Source: Jacaranda mimosifolia (Eukaryota; Streptophyta; Magnoliopsida; Lamiales; Bignoniaceae). Taken from it: DNA of 64,000 nt. The stretch's first letter is position 1; every line of letters begins with the position of its first letter. A program made the position numbers and the translations under genes. This document shows, piece after piece, positions 11,676-23,870 of the stretch. The notes under the pieces were generated by a model that was given only the letters and a program-made list of their open reading frames with translations, was not told where the DNA came from and did no database searches. The stretch covers positions 22,731,744-22,795,743 of the forward strand of contig CM032123.1 of assembly GCA_018894105.1 (NCBI GenBank), written 5' to 3'.

Positions 11676-12060
11676 CTACTGCGATTTCTTGACCTCAGCG
11701 AGATATTTATTCATGGTAGATTCCTTTGCTTCAAAGTTCCCTTCAAATTGCTCTGCAACTAGTTGAGAGTCTTTAATAGCTACTAGTTGGTTGACTCCTC
11801 TATCAATGGCCATCCTTATACCGACAAGAAGGGCCTCATACTCTGCTTCATTATTGGTGATAGGGTAGTCGAATTTGATAGCAAAGTCACACTCTTCTGC
11901 ATGGTGGGAACATAAAGAAATACCTACCCCTCCACCTATGGAATTCGCTGAACCATTGACTTGTAGAGACCAAACAAGTGGATTTGGTTCGACCTTACCA
12001 GAGAGGTCGACGCACTCTGCTACAAAGTCTGCTAACACTTGTGCATTTATAGCTATTCGA
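11676..12060 (-). pseudogene. Tat element A RNase H
   Basis: RNase H degrades the RNA strand of the RNA-DNA hybrid during reverse transcription. The open 120-residue frame shows WSLQVNGSAN, NNEAEYEALL with the catalytic Glu (about 11828-11860) and KDSQLVAEQ with a catalytic Asp. The usual start is VDGS; here it is VNGS (about 11943-11960), so the first catalytic Asp has become Asn, which fits a G-to-A change on the coding strand. This domain alone would therefore be inactive even though its frame is open. It follows RT and precedes INT, the normal gypsy order. Confidence 0.9.
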
Positions 12061-12329
12061 GGCTGGAGAGTGACGTCAAACTCTCATAACTCAATGGCCT
12101 ATTTCGCCAATCTCCTGACAGCACCTATTTCAATGGTTGGTTCATTAGGACAACAATAGAGTGAGACTAGAAATAGGGCCTTAGCTTCCTAGCTGCTATG
12201 ACTAAAGCAAGGGTGAACTTTTCAATCTCAAGGTAATTGTGTTTTGGGCCTTGCAGAGCTTTGCTAATGTATTATACCAGCTTATGTGTTCCTTGTTGAG
12301 TCAACACTAAAATAGAATTAATTACTGCC

Positions 12330-13445
12330 GAGGAGATCGCTAAGTAAATGCACAATACCTCCCTGAGCAAAGGCTTGGCAAACATTGAGGGAGTTGATAA
12401 ATACTGCTTTAAGTCAACCAAAGTTTGGTCATTCTCTTCTGTCCACTGGAATTTTCTCGCATTTCTGAGAATTTTGAAAAATTGTAAGCTTTTATATGCC
12501 AGTCGGGCGATGAACCCAACGCTATGATTGTCCCGACTAGTTTATGCATGTCTCTGACTGTTCTAGGGGGTGAGATGTCTAGAATTGCCTATATTTTTTG
12601 TAAGTTTACTTCTATACCTTTTTGACTGACCATGTATCCCAAAAATATTCCTCATCTTATTTTGAATTTGCACTTGTTGGGGTTACGCTTCATGCTAAAT
12701 GCCCTTAGTATCGAGAAAGTATGGTCAAGATCGGCTAAGTGATTTTCTTCTTTTTCTATTTTGACCATCATGTCATCGACATAGACCTCCATGGTCTGCC
12801 TAATCTCATTTTTGAACATAAAGTTCACCAATCTTTAATATGTTGTACCTGCGTTCTTGAGACCAAAAGGTATGACCAAAAAATAGTATAAACCATTAGG
12901 TACCACAAAAGAGGTCTTATCCCTATCCTCAAAGGCCATTAAAATTTGATAATACCCTTGGAAAGCATCCATCATGCTCAAAAGACCACAACTTGCTGTT
13001 GAGTCAATTAATAAGTCTATTTGACGCAATTAGTAAAATTATTACATATTCTCCATTTGCCATCATTCTTAAGGATAAGAATTACATTACATAACCAACT
13101 AGGGTATTGAATTTCTATAATATAGCCTGCTTCTAAAAGTTTGTTGACCTCTTCCTCTATGATCTGGCATATTTCTGTATTGAAGGTCCTGGTCTTCTGT
13201 TGGACGGGCTTGAATGAAGGGTCTACCATAAGATGGTGGATGATGATGCCGGGGTCAATTCCTTGCAGGTCAGCAACCTTCCAAGCAAAAACATCAATGT
13301 TCCTGATGAGGTAATCAACCATTATGCATTCCATGTTGCTTCCTAGATTAGTTCCAATCCTTGTAGTCTTGTCAGAATTTTCGGGCTCGAGTTGTATGAA
13401 CTTGAATTCTTCAACTAGTTCGACCCTAGTTTTCTTCCATTTCAT
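12330..13445 (-). pseudogene. Tat element A reverse transcriptase
   Basis: RT copies the element RNA into DNA. The N-terminal part is the 142-residue open frame 13017-13445, with NIDVFAWKVADLQGIDPGI, KLLEAGYIIEIQYPSWLCNV and the NDGKWR motif. After one stop it continues at 12835-13029 with LLSMMDAFQGYYQI, DKTSFVVPNGLYYF and VIPFGLKNAGTTYQR, then VYVDDMMVK, the catalytic YVDD (about 12768-12788). The thumb and connection part runs on with stops to about 12330. The catalytic Asp residues are kept, but the chain is broken by several stops. These signatures are specific to Ty3/gypsy RT. Confidence 0.93.
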
Positions 13446-13930
13446 TTTCTTGCTCTCCTATCTCTCTTCGGGTTATGTGGGACGTCCCCTGAAAGTTTTA
13501 GTTGAGGTTGAGTTTTTTGCTTGTTTGCCTCGACTGAAATGGTGTAACATCGCCAAACCTCCCTTACATTGCAAAGTAGTTCCCCAGTTCCTGACACAAT
13601 GGCTCTAAAGTCATTTAATATAGGCCTTCTGATAATGACATTGTAAGCAAAGGTCACGTCGACCACCAGGTAGTTGACCATAAGTATCCGCCTTCTAGGT
13701 GCTTCTCCAAATGAGGTAGTCAGATTAATAGATCCTTTGGGAATGATCTCGAATCCTCCAGACCCGACCAGCTGGGCGTGAACTGCCCTGAACTTAAGCT
13801 TTCCCAAATTCATACTGTTCAATGTTGAAAAGAAAATTATGTTTGTGGAACTGCCATTATCGACCGTAACCTTCCTCACCTCAAAGTTTGCAATCTCAAT
13901 TGATACGACAAGGGGGCTATTTAGTTTACT
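13442..13930 (-). pseudogene. Tat element A aspartic protease
   Basis: The protease would cut the Gag-Pol polyprotein. The open 145-residue frame 13442-13879 starts at a chance Met and contains KVTVDNGSSTNIIF, the gypsy variant of the D-T/N-G-S active site (about 13844-13875), then LVGSGGFEIIPKGSI, VDVTFAYNVIIRRPILNDF (usual ILGRP, here IIRRP) and AIVSGTGELL. The active-site Asp and the flap-side region are present. It lies directly between gag and RT, as in other plant gypsy polyproteins, with a short linker to RT. Confidence 0.92.
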
Positions 13931-14129
13931 GTCTTTCCCTAGGTGTTTGAGATATAAGAGGTCAAAATCAGTGAAAGAGATAGGCTCTGCATTGGTGGAG
14001 TGTTGAAAAACTTTTTTGACTGGTGTGGATTTAGTCTATTATAGTCTACATTGACTGTGACTTCTCACTGTTTTGGAATCTCCCTCCGTCGGTCCTCCTA
14101 CAATAGTATTGATCACATCCTAGAGGGGT

Positions 14130-15100
14130 GGCCGCTGATTGTCCACTTGTCTTTTCTCGTTAACCTCTTTCCTTAGGCTGACCGACTTTTCTCTATGGGG
14201 AGTCTGGTCAGCCAAGCCCAGCCTATCTCTTGTTTGGCTTTCTTGTCAACAAACTTCTTCATGTGTCCTTGTCAAATGAGCCGCTCGATTTCATCATGTA
14301 GTTTCGAGCAATCTTCTATTTCATTTCCTTTCTATCTGTGGAAGTGACAGTATTTCTTGGATCTCTTCATAGCCTCAGTTTCAGTCAACTTCCTAGGTTT
14401 TTTTAAGAGGTTATCATTCTGGATGGCGAACAGGACCTCCTTCCTAGCGGTATTTAGTGGGGTATAGTTGTGAAACTTCTTGATGGGGGATCGATGACCA
14501 TCTCTCTGCTGCCTGTCGTCTTTGTTCTTATCTTTTTTCTTGTCATTCTCCGGGTTTTCATACTTCCCTCTGTTTATATCTTCTTGGGTTATGTATCCCT
14601 CAGTGAGGTCGAAAAGTACCTTCGTTAATAATGGTCTTTCCCTACTAGAGCATTGGCACATTCCTTGTGTCAAAGACCTGGGAACAACACATTGATCAAA
14701 AACTCAATTTTGGGACTGTCGATTTTCAGCACCTCAGTGTTAAATCTAGCAAAGAAGTCCCAAAGAGATTCTCCCTTACTTTGTTTTGCTGTATATAGGT
14801 GAGCGTAAGGGAGCTTTACTTTCCTTCTGCTAGCAAACTGGCGGAGGAACTTGTCACGCAGTTGATCATAAGAGAAGATAGACACTGGCTCCAACTTAAC
14901 AAACTAATCGAGTGCTATTCCTTGGAGTGTGGTGACCAACATTTTGGCATGCATATACTCATTGTGCCCATGTAGCTGTATCATATGTTCAAACTAGAAT
15001 AGTTGCTCATTTAGGTCAGTTGATCCATCATATCATGGTAGACCAGTCGGAATCTTCATGTTGATGGCTATACGCTCCTCAATTATCTCCTGGATAAATG
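14130..15100 (-). pseudogene. Tat element A Gag
   Basis: Gag would form the virus-like particle. The capsid part is the 74-residue frame 14670-14894 (SYDQLRDKFLRQFASRR, LPYAHLYTAKQSKGESLWDF, ARFNTEVLKI), matching plant gypsy Retrotrans_gag proteins. The downstream frame 14332-14673 has ALVGK-like and basic KDKNKDDRQQ stretches, then a zinc-knuckle-like YCHFHR, stop, DCSKLHDEIERLI (about 14290-14350). The Gag-PR linker has NTIVGGPTEG (about 14085-14115). A stop at the capsid/nucleocapsid border and one in the knuckle inactivate it. The small plus-strand frame at 15098-15307 is a shadow. Confidence 0.9.
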
Positions 15101-15742
15101 GTGACTCTCGTTCGCAGTGGAGCTGGGGTACACTATCATGCTGGGGGTTCTTTTCTATGTTTCGCCTTGAAATTTCCTCAAGGCGTATGTTCAACTGCTG
15201 AACTTAGTGCAATATCTCTTTCTATTCTTCTCAATTTGATTGTGATAGGTTTCTGTTCAATTGATTTTTTTATCGATCGACCCTATCACACTGCTAGGCT
15301 TGAATAGGTCAAGCGATATGGTCTATAGCATCAGCCACGTGTTCACGGGGATGCGACAGGGTCTTCTCCTACGGGAATTGACTTAGACTGTCATCACGTC
15401 AATTAGGTAGGCAATATTTCTCCTGCCTCACCCTATCCTTTTTTGGAGCCTTTCATCTCGATGAGGATGGGGGTGGTGCTAATGGCTGCTCCAGGTAAGT
15501 TGCTGTGCTTTCGTAGAGTGGCTGACAACTGAGCTGAAATCTGGGCTGATATATGTTTGCTTATTATCTGTATAAGTTGCAACATAGTCAAGGTTACCAC
15601 TTGCTCGAGCTGGGAACTGGGCCCAACTACATCCTGCTCTTGCTAGGGACGTGGGAGATGGGTCGAGGACGGGGACCTTCTAGTCTCCTCCCTTTCTGAA
15701 ATGGCTCACCTTGTGTTTACCATTTGGTTAGTTACGGACTCT

Positions 15743-15764
15743 GGAACCTATAGACGATGCCAAA
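15743..15764 (-). promoter_or_regulatory. Tat element A primer-binding site
   Basis: On the minus strand, directly after the LTR end ATCATCA, the sequence is TTTGGCATCGTCTATAGG. Plant Tat elements usually have TGGCGCCGTCTGTGGG here, an Asp-tRNA type site (from memory). The differences are mostly transitions of the kind left by cytosine deamination. It fixes the element strand and the inner edge of the 5' LTR. Confidence 0.75.
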
Positions 15765-16582
15765 TGATGATGATTGGATCTTTCTGTGAATGCATTGGGC
15801 TCTAGCCCACTAAAGTCAACTAGAAGATAAGTTGATGATGAGTATCTGGATAAGAGCGGGTCGAGTTCTGCAACCAATTTAAACGCGTTAAGCTAGCCGA
15901 AGGTCTTAAGGCACTTTGATGCTCAAGTTAGTATCATTCGACCAGAATATGGAGTGGCAGAGTGAGGGCCAAAGCTATGGTGAACATACCTCTATGAGGG
16001 ATTGCAACCCCTCTCTTAAGAGAGGTTAAAATGTCTATGATGCCCTTAATCATGCAGAAAGAGCTTTGTCTTTGTCTAAGGATCTTTAAGTCTTTCCCTG
16101 CCTGAAAACCTTCTCCAGGTGGCACATCTCCCTTCCTTTTGGGATATGTAGGAGATATCCGCATTTAATGGGCAGAGGCATGCTGGTGGTACAATGGATA
16201 CATGCTTTATAAATACGGAGGCACGCCGCCTGTTAGCGTGTTTAATGCGATAGAGTGGTGGTTGAGTTGCATTTAATGCGACAGTGACCGGTGGTGGGGG
16301 AATGCTTTATGTTTCTCTAGTCGACCTTCTTTAGTAGAGATGTTTTCCTTGGCTGTGAGTTCCCCAGCCATGCTATGGTCGAATGATGGATCTGCTAGGG
16401 TCTAGAGGCCTCTTTGGCCAAGGGCCTATTGACCATACTCGGGCTAATCGACCATACTGTATCTGATTGATGGGATGCAAACAGTTTACACTAGCTAACT
16501 GGCCCAATGCGGTTTTGGGGCCTGGTCAGCCACCTAGTCGACTACTAGTGGGCCCTTGGGCTTAATCCACTTCCCCATATCA
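15765..16582 (-). repeat. Tat element A, 5' LTR
   Basis: An 818-bp copy of the LTR at 5765-6565, same ends. As the 5' LTR on the minus strand it would hold the promoter. By eye the two LTRs differ at many positions plus indels, so the insertion is old. Confidence 0.92.
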
Positions 16583-17477
16583 ATATAATAGTATAGATTT
16601 GGAGTATTTAAGAAAACAACCCTTTGATCACCATATTGTAATTATGGTTAAATGTCTTAAATTAGTTGAGAATTGCACGGATTCTATATAAAGTGTATTT
16701 ATTTAATTATACCACAGCATGAGGTATGTATAATATGCACGATTGATTACTTATTATAATAGTAAATTAAAGTAGCATGTTCTTTAAGCATTCACAATAT
16801 TAAACATTATTCTATATATACCCATCCATATACATACATATATATATATATATTCTCATAATAATGAATGTCTTCTACCAGAGTATGTTATATATAGTAT
16901 GCACAATTGTCTACTATTTATACTGATATGTACTCGGTGTGATGCATCGCAAATAAGTTTAATATTAAAATAATTTATTTTATAATAATATTTATTTTAC
17001 TTCATGTGATTAAAAAATGAATTGTAATTTTTTTGGAGTTGAAGAAAGAAAATCTATTAATAATTAAATAAAATAATGCAAATATTTCAATTAAAGATAT
17101 TATGTTTGAAAATAATTTATATTTAAATAAGTTGTAGAATATCAAGATTTGCTAATTCTAATATTCAAAATTATTTTCAACACTCTATTAAAATATTTTG
17201 TATGCTCTATAAGAATTTATCTCCTATATTGAATTTTTATTTTAATAGCAACTCTCTTGATTTATCCAAATTAAAAATGTATATATATCATATTCAAGTA
17301 ATGCATTCAAATAATGTGATGTTATGAAATGCAATCTTGAGAAATTTAAGTAATGCAATCTTGAGAAATGAATAATTATTAATTAATTGATATATAAATC
17401 TTAAATTTATCAAAATCTTTAAAATTTAATTATTTTTACAATAATTTTTTACATATGTAAATTTTTTGAGATAAAAT

Positions 17478-17512
<35 letters not shown>

Positions 17513-18494
17513 TATGACAAATAATTTAATTTGAAGAATTAATTTTAAATATAAAAAGTTACTTCCTACAATAACTATAAGCTCTGAACTTTATTTCAAT
17601 ATTATTAATTTAAATCACATCAATTTTTTAGCAATATAATAATGAAGAACTCATTTTTAATTATTAGAAATGAATTCTTTTATATGGAACATGGATATAG
17701 TTGAATAGTTGAAATTTTTCAAAAGCTTGATAAATGGCCACTTAAATAGCAAATGATATCAATTTTTATATTTTTCAATATATTTAGTTACATAATTTTA
17801 TAATTATATTGCATATATTTATTTTAATATTTTTTATTATAATAATTCATAAAAATATTTTTACATAGATTAACGATGTTAGATCGAAAAAAGTTTGATT
17901 AAAAGTAAGTATTCATTTAATCACTTACACATTTTCATATACTTATAAAAGAAACTTATGAGAGATTGATATTTTATTTTGAATTGAATATTCAAAATTT
18001 ACTTATTATTTTATTTATGTACATGATATATATTGTTTAATAATTTTAAAAATAATAAAATAACTGCATATATAAATAAAAATAAATAAATTTTACTAAT
18101 CAGAGTTATGTGGAATACTAAGAGATATTTTAGTTTATAAAAGAATTGGATGTTACAAACTACTTATTGAATTAGTTATCAAACAATAACCTGACATAAG
18201 GATTTTTTTTTATTTTTTTTTTACGCTAATAACCTAACATAAGTTAATTTCATAGATAAAGTACAAAAATGTTATATATTTACTTTAGCATAAAATACTT
18301 AACATTTAAAAATCTCAAATATCATGAAAATTGTAAATGTAACTTTCACATTATTAAAAAAATCATAAAAAGAGCTTTATATTTAAAAAAAAACATTTAC
18401 TTATTAATCATATCGAAACATATATGTATAAATATATATATCTAATTTAAAAGGCTATTTAGAAAATTATTCTTCTCTATTTTTATTTTCTTAA
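16583..18494. other. AT-rich stretch without genes
   Basis: No reading frame of note occurs. At 16921-17170 lies a reverse-complement copy of the Helitron-like repeat seen at 3335-3629. Simple repeats include TA near 16840-16855 and TA followed by GA at about 17480-17513. The right edge ends with TTTTCTTAA, the target of the gag-only element. Confidence 0.6.
16921..17170 (-). mobile_element. Helitron-like 3' end, copy 2
   Basis: The reverse complement aligns base by base with about 3390-3629: the same 'caattcattttttaatcac' and 'atgaagtaaaataaatat' runs, then GCGATGCATCACACCGAGTACAT and TCAGT. The hairpin here is GATGCATC-like with CACACCG, and the terminal CTAGT of copy 1 is TCAGT. Flanks beyond that point are unrelated, supporting a true element end. 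Confidence 0.4.
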
Positions 18495-21400
18495 TGTGGC
18501 ACCCTCACTTGGGATAGTACCTAAACTGAGGCGCCACTCCAATTCAGACTTAAATCTTAATCTATAAATAAGCAATACAGTCAATATCCCATCAGAAATT
18601 TTTTTCAAAACTTATCAGAGTCATATAACAGCAGGTATCAAATTTAAACAACCTCATCAAAATACTAAGTACATACCATCAAAGGTCTCATAACATCTAA
18701 CATAATATATACATGCCTTGAGTCATAATTTTGTTTTACATATCACAACATTTCTAAGATAAAGCTTAGCATTCAAAGGAACCCATATACATATACACAT
18801 CCATTCTATTACAAACTTTCATTCACCGATCCAAGACTGAAATCCAAGTCCATAACCTAATCCTATTTGAGAAAATCAAAGATAAACGCGAGGGGGGTGT
18901 AAATCTAAAGGACTTAGTGAGGGATAACTGTAATCACATGCACTTGGGATCTATCGAGGACGAATCAACTCAATAGAACATAGTTTAACAGTTCAAATAG
19001 AAACATATCAGGATACAGTCAAACGGTCAAGAAGCGGTCAGACAATATGGAAATAGCCTATCAGTCAGGATATAGTCAAACGATTAGAATACAGTTAGAC
19101 ATCAGAACAATCTTATATCAGTTAGGCCGAACTAAACTTACCCATGCATGACAACCTGGTACAAACTTATACCAATCAAACTGAATTAAACTTACTCAGG
19201 CATGACAACCTGGTACAGAACTTACCTAATCAAACTAAACTAAACTTACCTAGGGATGACAACGGGTACAGAACTTACCCAAGTACATCGACTTGGTACA
19301 AAACTTACCTAGGTATATCATATCAAACTTATACTAATCAAACCGAACTTACCCAAGCATAATCAAACCAAACTTACCCAGGCATAACCACCTGGTACAA
19401 AACTTACCAATCAAACTGAACTTATCTAGGCATAACAACCTGGTACAGAACTTACCCGAGCATGACAACTTGGTAAAAAACTTACCCGAGCGTGACAACC
19501 TAGTACAAAACTTACCCAAGCATAGCTTGGTACATAACTTACCCAGGCATATTAGCTTGGTACATAATGTATTACTAACAGAACAAGTCAATGACATATC
19601 AATTGAACTATCTTACCCAAACACGTTAACCTAGTACAGAACTTACCCAAGCACAACTTTGTACATAACTTACCTAGGCATATTACTTGGTACATAACTT
19701 ATTACTGACAGAACAAGCCTATGACATACCAATCAAACTAACTTACCTAAGCGTAACAGCTTGGTACCTAACAAATTACTGACAGAACAAATCCATAATA
19801 CCAATCAAATTCAGACTAGCCAACATGGCCACCTAATGGTGTAACGTATAAATAAGTTACTGGCAAGGCAATAGATAACGATATAGATAACAAGATAGTA
19901 ACAGAAAATCTAGCGATACAAAATACAGACAATAGTTTTATGGAACCTCACAGGGTTCGGTAGTTAATAGCAATGTTAACGAAAATCAAGACATATATCA
20001 GATTAGTAGAACTTAACTAGGTTCAACGATAGCTGCGGAATAAGCTCATACGAAGCAAGTGCCGATTGGCAAAACCTCATAAGAGTACAACAAATAATAT
20101 AATGCAATAATCAAGTCAATATCAACCCTCACAGCGGTTTATCAAGAAAATTTGTATGTACAAGATGCGCTCGGTTGGCAGACCTCACCTCCGTAGTCTT
20201 AGAAATGTAGTCACCGACTATTGGTCCGTGAGACCCATTTCTTCGTCACCTAATCCAAAAGAATAGGTCTAAAGTCAAGATCCCCATTCGATCATATAAT
20301 CACATTTATACAAATTAACGACCTAAAATCAATACTTAATCGGCTAAACTTATAGCCTCGATAAAGACATGCTAATAATGCCGATCCCATTAAAGGAATA
20401 TATAATTGGATCCTAAATTGTTCAGTTGATCTTGCCACAACATTCTAAATCGATAACAATAGTCCAATATCCCTTAAAATCCCAATTTATCTCAAATTTA
20501 TCACATGATAATATAAATTTGAGTTTACTAAACTTATAATGGTACAAGCATGACCCAAATCTTGGTTTTGTATCAACTCAATTAACCCATTTATCACCAC
20601 TTAGGTTCCAAATTCATAAAACAAGGGTTTCTCCACCTAATTAACTTAATTATCAAGATTATTACGCAATATTACAAAATCCAGATCCATTGAGTTATGT
20701 AATTCTATGCATATGTCAATATTTTCGATCAAATCGTGCGTATTCCTTATTTATACAATACACCGTAAGGTTTGGAGGCATATACATACACATACGTACA
20801 ACTTTGACACAAGTTTCTCAGTTTTACCCAATATCTTTTTATCGAAGCTTTGAATGAATGATCAGCTTGCGTGCATGTAATCCCCGTGACAAGACTAAGA
20901 TTTTATCTTGTCACTGCCACCGGAGATGGCCAACGACACCACCAAAATGTTCTTTTCAGCTCAATTAACAAGAGCCCTGAACCAATTTTGGATTTCGCCG
21001 CCGTTTGGCCAGTTAATTGGCCGAAAAATCAAAATCTCGCCACCAACGCCGCTGCGTCTTTCCACCTCAATTTCGTTTGCTCCGATGGTCCATTTCCAAA
21101 ATTAAACCTACCTACATGATCCCCAAGCTGAACCCAACAAAACCTATATTTCAAACCCAAGCTTCGGTCCTCAGAATAGAGAAACCCATCACCACCATTA
21201 AGGCCATGAATTCGAGCTATAATTCTGGCCGCCTCAGCAGTTGGTTTTGGGAAAGAATGGCATTTTTAATTCCTTGTCCTGAGGGGAGAAGATTGGTACC
21301 GAATTTGAGGGGTTTCCGTCGTTGGTGGAGGTCGCCGGAAAAGAGAGAAAAACAGGAAGAAGAAAGGAAGAAAATGAAGAAGAAAGGGGTTGTTTTGCTA

Positions 21401-21737
21401 TTTAAAGCCTACTTTCAAAAATTGCAATTTCACCCCCAAAACTATGGCCCAGCTTGCAGTTACATCCTCTAGGATTTCAAAGTCTTTCCTTTTGATCCCA
21501 AACTTTTTTAGTGCCCTATTTTGGCCTTTTTGACCTAAATTAATTCCATGCAAACCCATAGAATTTATAAAAATGGTCTAACCAAGTCTTCTCAAATTGC
21601 GATTCCACCCCAAAACTTTCCATTTCCTTACAATTAAATCCTTTTTATTTATTTTTCGAGCCCTAAAATCCAATCAACCAATATCTTGATTTCTAAATCT
21701 TTATTTTGCAAAATACCAAATTTTTAGGGGTGTTACA
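18495..21737 (-). repeat. Gag-only element, 3' LTR (3.24 kb)
   Basis: On the minus strand it starts TGTAACACCCCTAAAAATTT at 21737 and ends GGGTGCCACA at 18495. It contains a hairpin-bearing tandem array at 19136-19800. The block 18546-19136 next to the 3' end is missing from the other LTR. Reading frames at 20871-21472 fall in a GC-richer block that is also present, diverged, at 25660-26200; they are LTR sequence, not genes. A purine-rich stretch at 21340-21385 lies in the same block. Confidence 0.92.
19136..19800 (-). repeat. Tandem array in 3' LTR of the gag-only element
   Basis: About 15 or more degenerate monomers of roughly 30-56 bp, built on 'acttacccaggcatgacaac' and 'ctggtacaaa'. On the element strand each good monomer reads CCAGGTTGTCATGCCTGG, a 5-bp stem (CCAGG/CCTGG) with an 8-base loop. 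Longer spacer units with 'ttactgacagaacaa' recur at 19560, 19705 and 19785. Frames translated through it (19144-19362, 19349-19597) are repeat translations, not proteins. Confidence 0.85.
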
Positions 21738-22264
21738 CCCCCGTAAAAGAATCTAGTCCCTAGATTCTCATTTGAGTATTGTTCTGACTGACAGAAAATA
21801 AGTAGTTTCGGTTTGTAGATCTATATTTTCGCTTCACTACATTCTGCCAAGATTGCTTCTTCGAGTTTCGACGCATTCTTCATGCCTCTCAAACGCATCA
21901 TATCTCTTGACTTGCGTACTTTAGTAACAATCTCTCTTCCATTTCTTCTAGCACACATATTTTCTTACAGAACAGATGGACATCTTGATTCGGTGTTGAA
22001 CTCAGATCTCTAGAACTTCCAACCTTTCCTTTAGTTTCAACATTCCATATATCTTTGGTTTGGGTTCATTGCATTTCATACTGTAATTCGGACTACACTT
22101 ATCTCCGCAATCCTATTCCTAAAGGCGTTTAACTTCTATTTGACAAGCTATGGTCTCAAGTTACATATTTAGCTCTCCAGGAAATGAGACAGACATGAAG
22201 GAATGTAAAATACGAGGATTACATAAGACATTATCACGAATTTCAAAAATATTAGAGACCATAC
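21738..22264 (-). other. Internal remnant between gag and 3' LTR
   Basis: About 530 bp in which I find no protease, RT or integrase motif on either strand. Next to the LTR, minus-strand CTAGATTCTTTTACGGGGG is the likely polypurine tract. This is where pol would have been; the remaining sequence may derive from the old 3' untranslated part. Confidence 0.6.
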
Positions 22265-23422
22265 TTATGTCACTTCGTTAGGATCCGATACTTCTTCTCC
22301 CATCAGGGCATAGGCACGAACTTGTACATTCGGTCTTCCACCAACTCCTGCAACTTGTTTTCCTTTTTCTGCAGGTGTTAGGCCTCTCATTCTAGGGTAA
22401 TCTTTTAAGAAATATTGGTCGCTTCCACAGCCCATGCATATGTCCTGTTTTCTCCAACTATTTGACTCCTCATGGTAAAGTGATCCACAAAACCCGCACT
22501 GCGTTGGCACTTTCTCTTAAGTCAAATTGGTTGTCTCACCAGATTGAAGGGCTTGCTGGTTAGTACTTCCAACTTGATGCTTCAGTTGTTTTCTTCTGAC
22601 ATTACTCTGCCCTTCAAGGTGTATCTTTTCCTTTCGGCCCCTAACCTCAATTTTTTGGATTTCCTGCAGCTCTAATTCAAGTTGCAGTGCTTTGCTTATT
22701 GCTTGGCTGAAATTCATCAAATCATAAGTGGCCAGACCCTGTCTCAATTTTGGCTGTAACCCTTGCACAAATCATCGTGCCTATCGACCTTCATCATTTT
22801 GTATGTAGGGAGCATATTGTATCAGTCGGCTAAAAGTAGCCTCGTATTGACTAACAAACTGTGCCCCCTGTATAAGGTCCATAAATTCTTATTCTCTTGC
22901 TTGCTTCACCACTTTCGGTATATACTTATTCCTAAAATTTGGAGTAAAATTCTCCCAAGTTTGGTGGATTTCTTCAACTGTCCATCTACGATCAATCATC
23001 TTCCACCAACTTCGGGCGAAACCTTCCAGAAATAACTTGGCAAATTGAAACTTTCTCTCATCTAGATAACATAGTGTCTCAAAAATATTCTCTAAACTAT
23101 CAATCCATTTTTCAGCCTTTCTATCATTAGGGCTTGATGAGAACTTCGGGGGATTAAAATGAAGAAATCGTTCCAACACCCGATCCTCAACCTTCTCATT
23201 AACAACTCCTGCTTCACCACCTGGCTGTTGATCTTTTTGCCTCAATCCCAGTCAACCTTGACCCACAGGGTCTGTTGTTGAAGGAGTTTGTGCAACCTCT
23301 TCTTCCTGTGTGGCTTGTGAGTAAACTTGTGCCTCTTGACTTGGAGCCCGTTGCACGGGAGGTCTTCTCCTTCATCCAGTCCTAAGTGGAACGGGTACAT
23401 CAGAACCTTCCTGAGACGCCAT
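22265..23422 (-). pseudogene. Tekay-type Gag of the gag-only element
   Basis: Gag would build the particle that packages element RNA. I choose the ATG at 23422 (MASQEGS) because the frame runs from there, 430 bases inside the PBS. Visible parts are FLHFNPPKFSSSPNDRKAEK and WIDSLENIFETL (about 23070-23170), KLFLEGFARSWWK (about 23000-23040), WENFTPNFRNKYIPKVVKQ (about 22900-22965), LRQGLATYDLMNFSQAISKA and a CCHC knuckle ending CMGCGSDQYFLKDYP (about 22390-22440), where the usual His and last Cys are both Tyr. It ends YALMGEEVSDPNEVT, exactly where protease normally begins. At least four stops break it (near 23250, 22888, 22785 and 22514), so today it is dead. Confidence 0.9.
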
Positions 23423-23854
23423 CAACTCTACCAATTCTTCTAAGCTTCTAAAACAAAAGAAAGAGAAGAGTTAAATAAAATTGAATCAAACCAACCCTTA
23501 AACACACAAGCCTTAATCATTCTACAATAAATAATAAGACTTCCTACAGTAAGCAACTCATCTCACTAAAATCAATTGATCAAATTCATCTTCATTCATT
23601 AAATCACATAGAAGTTTCCCAAATACATATAATATCCAAAAATTCTTACTCAAACCAACCTAAACAAATGATCAGTCACAAATCCCAAAAATACCCAAAT
23701 GATATTTAACGCCTAAGTTATCAATAACCTAGGCTCTGATATCCTTTAACTCATTCATATCTTAAACATTTCTACAATCAAGCTTAACTCCACTATCCAA
23801 GAGTTCCATATCCGATGGTCATATTCTAGCATTACTCTGGCTTTCCAAACGAAA

Positions 23855-23866
23855 GCTCTGATACCA
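23855..23866 (-). promoter_or_regulatory. Primer-binding site of the gag-only element
   Basis: The minus strand reads TGGTATCAGAGC five bases after the LTR end CCACA. This is the standard initiator-Met-tRNA primer-binding site of Tekay-type elements, still perfect here. Confidence 0.9.
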
Positions 23867-23870
23867 TTTC

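Larger units (their letters stand above)
5765..16582 (-). mobile_element. Full-length Tat-type Ty3/gypsy retrotransposon
   Basis: The element is 10.8 kb, bounded by direct LTRs at 5765-6565 and 15765-16582, and transcribed on the minus strand. The order read on that strand is LTR, PBS, gag, PR, RT, RNase H, INT, tandem-repeat region, an extra ORF on the opposite strand, PPT (AATGAGGGGGCTCA at 6566-6579) and LTR. The LTRs begin TGATATGGGG and end ATCATCATCA on the element strand. Flanking pentamers are GTATA (5760-5764) and ATATA (16583-16587), a target-site duplication with one mismatch. The PR-RT-RNase H-INT order is gypsy type; the PBS, the Gag and the antisense ORF point to the Tat lineage. 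All frames carry stops. Confidence 0.93.

Noticed and set aside
16583..16600. Helitron 5' end (TCTATACTATTATA on the minus strand)
   Set aside because: Resembles plant Helitron starts, but no matching 3' hairpin end lies in the right direction, and the nearby Helitron-like copy points the other way.
19144..19597. Repetitive-protein frames on both strands (also 24235-24526)
   Set aside because: They are translations of the tandem array in the LTR; frames shift between monomers and between the two LTRs.
20871..21472. Overlapping frames of 65-151 residues as a gene
   Set aside because: They lie inside an LTR, and the matching region of the other LTR (25660-26220) has shifted frames, so coding is not conserved.
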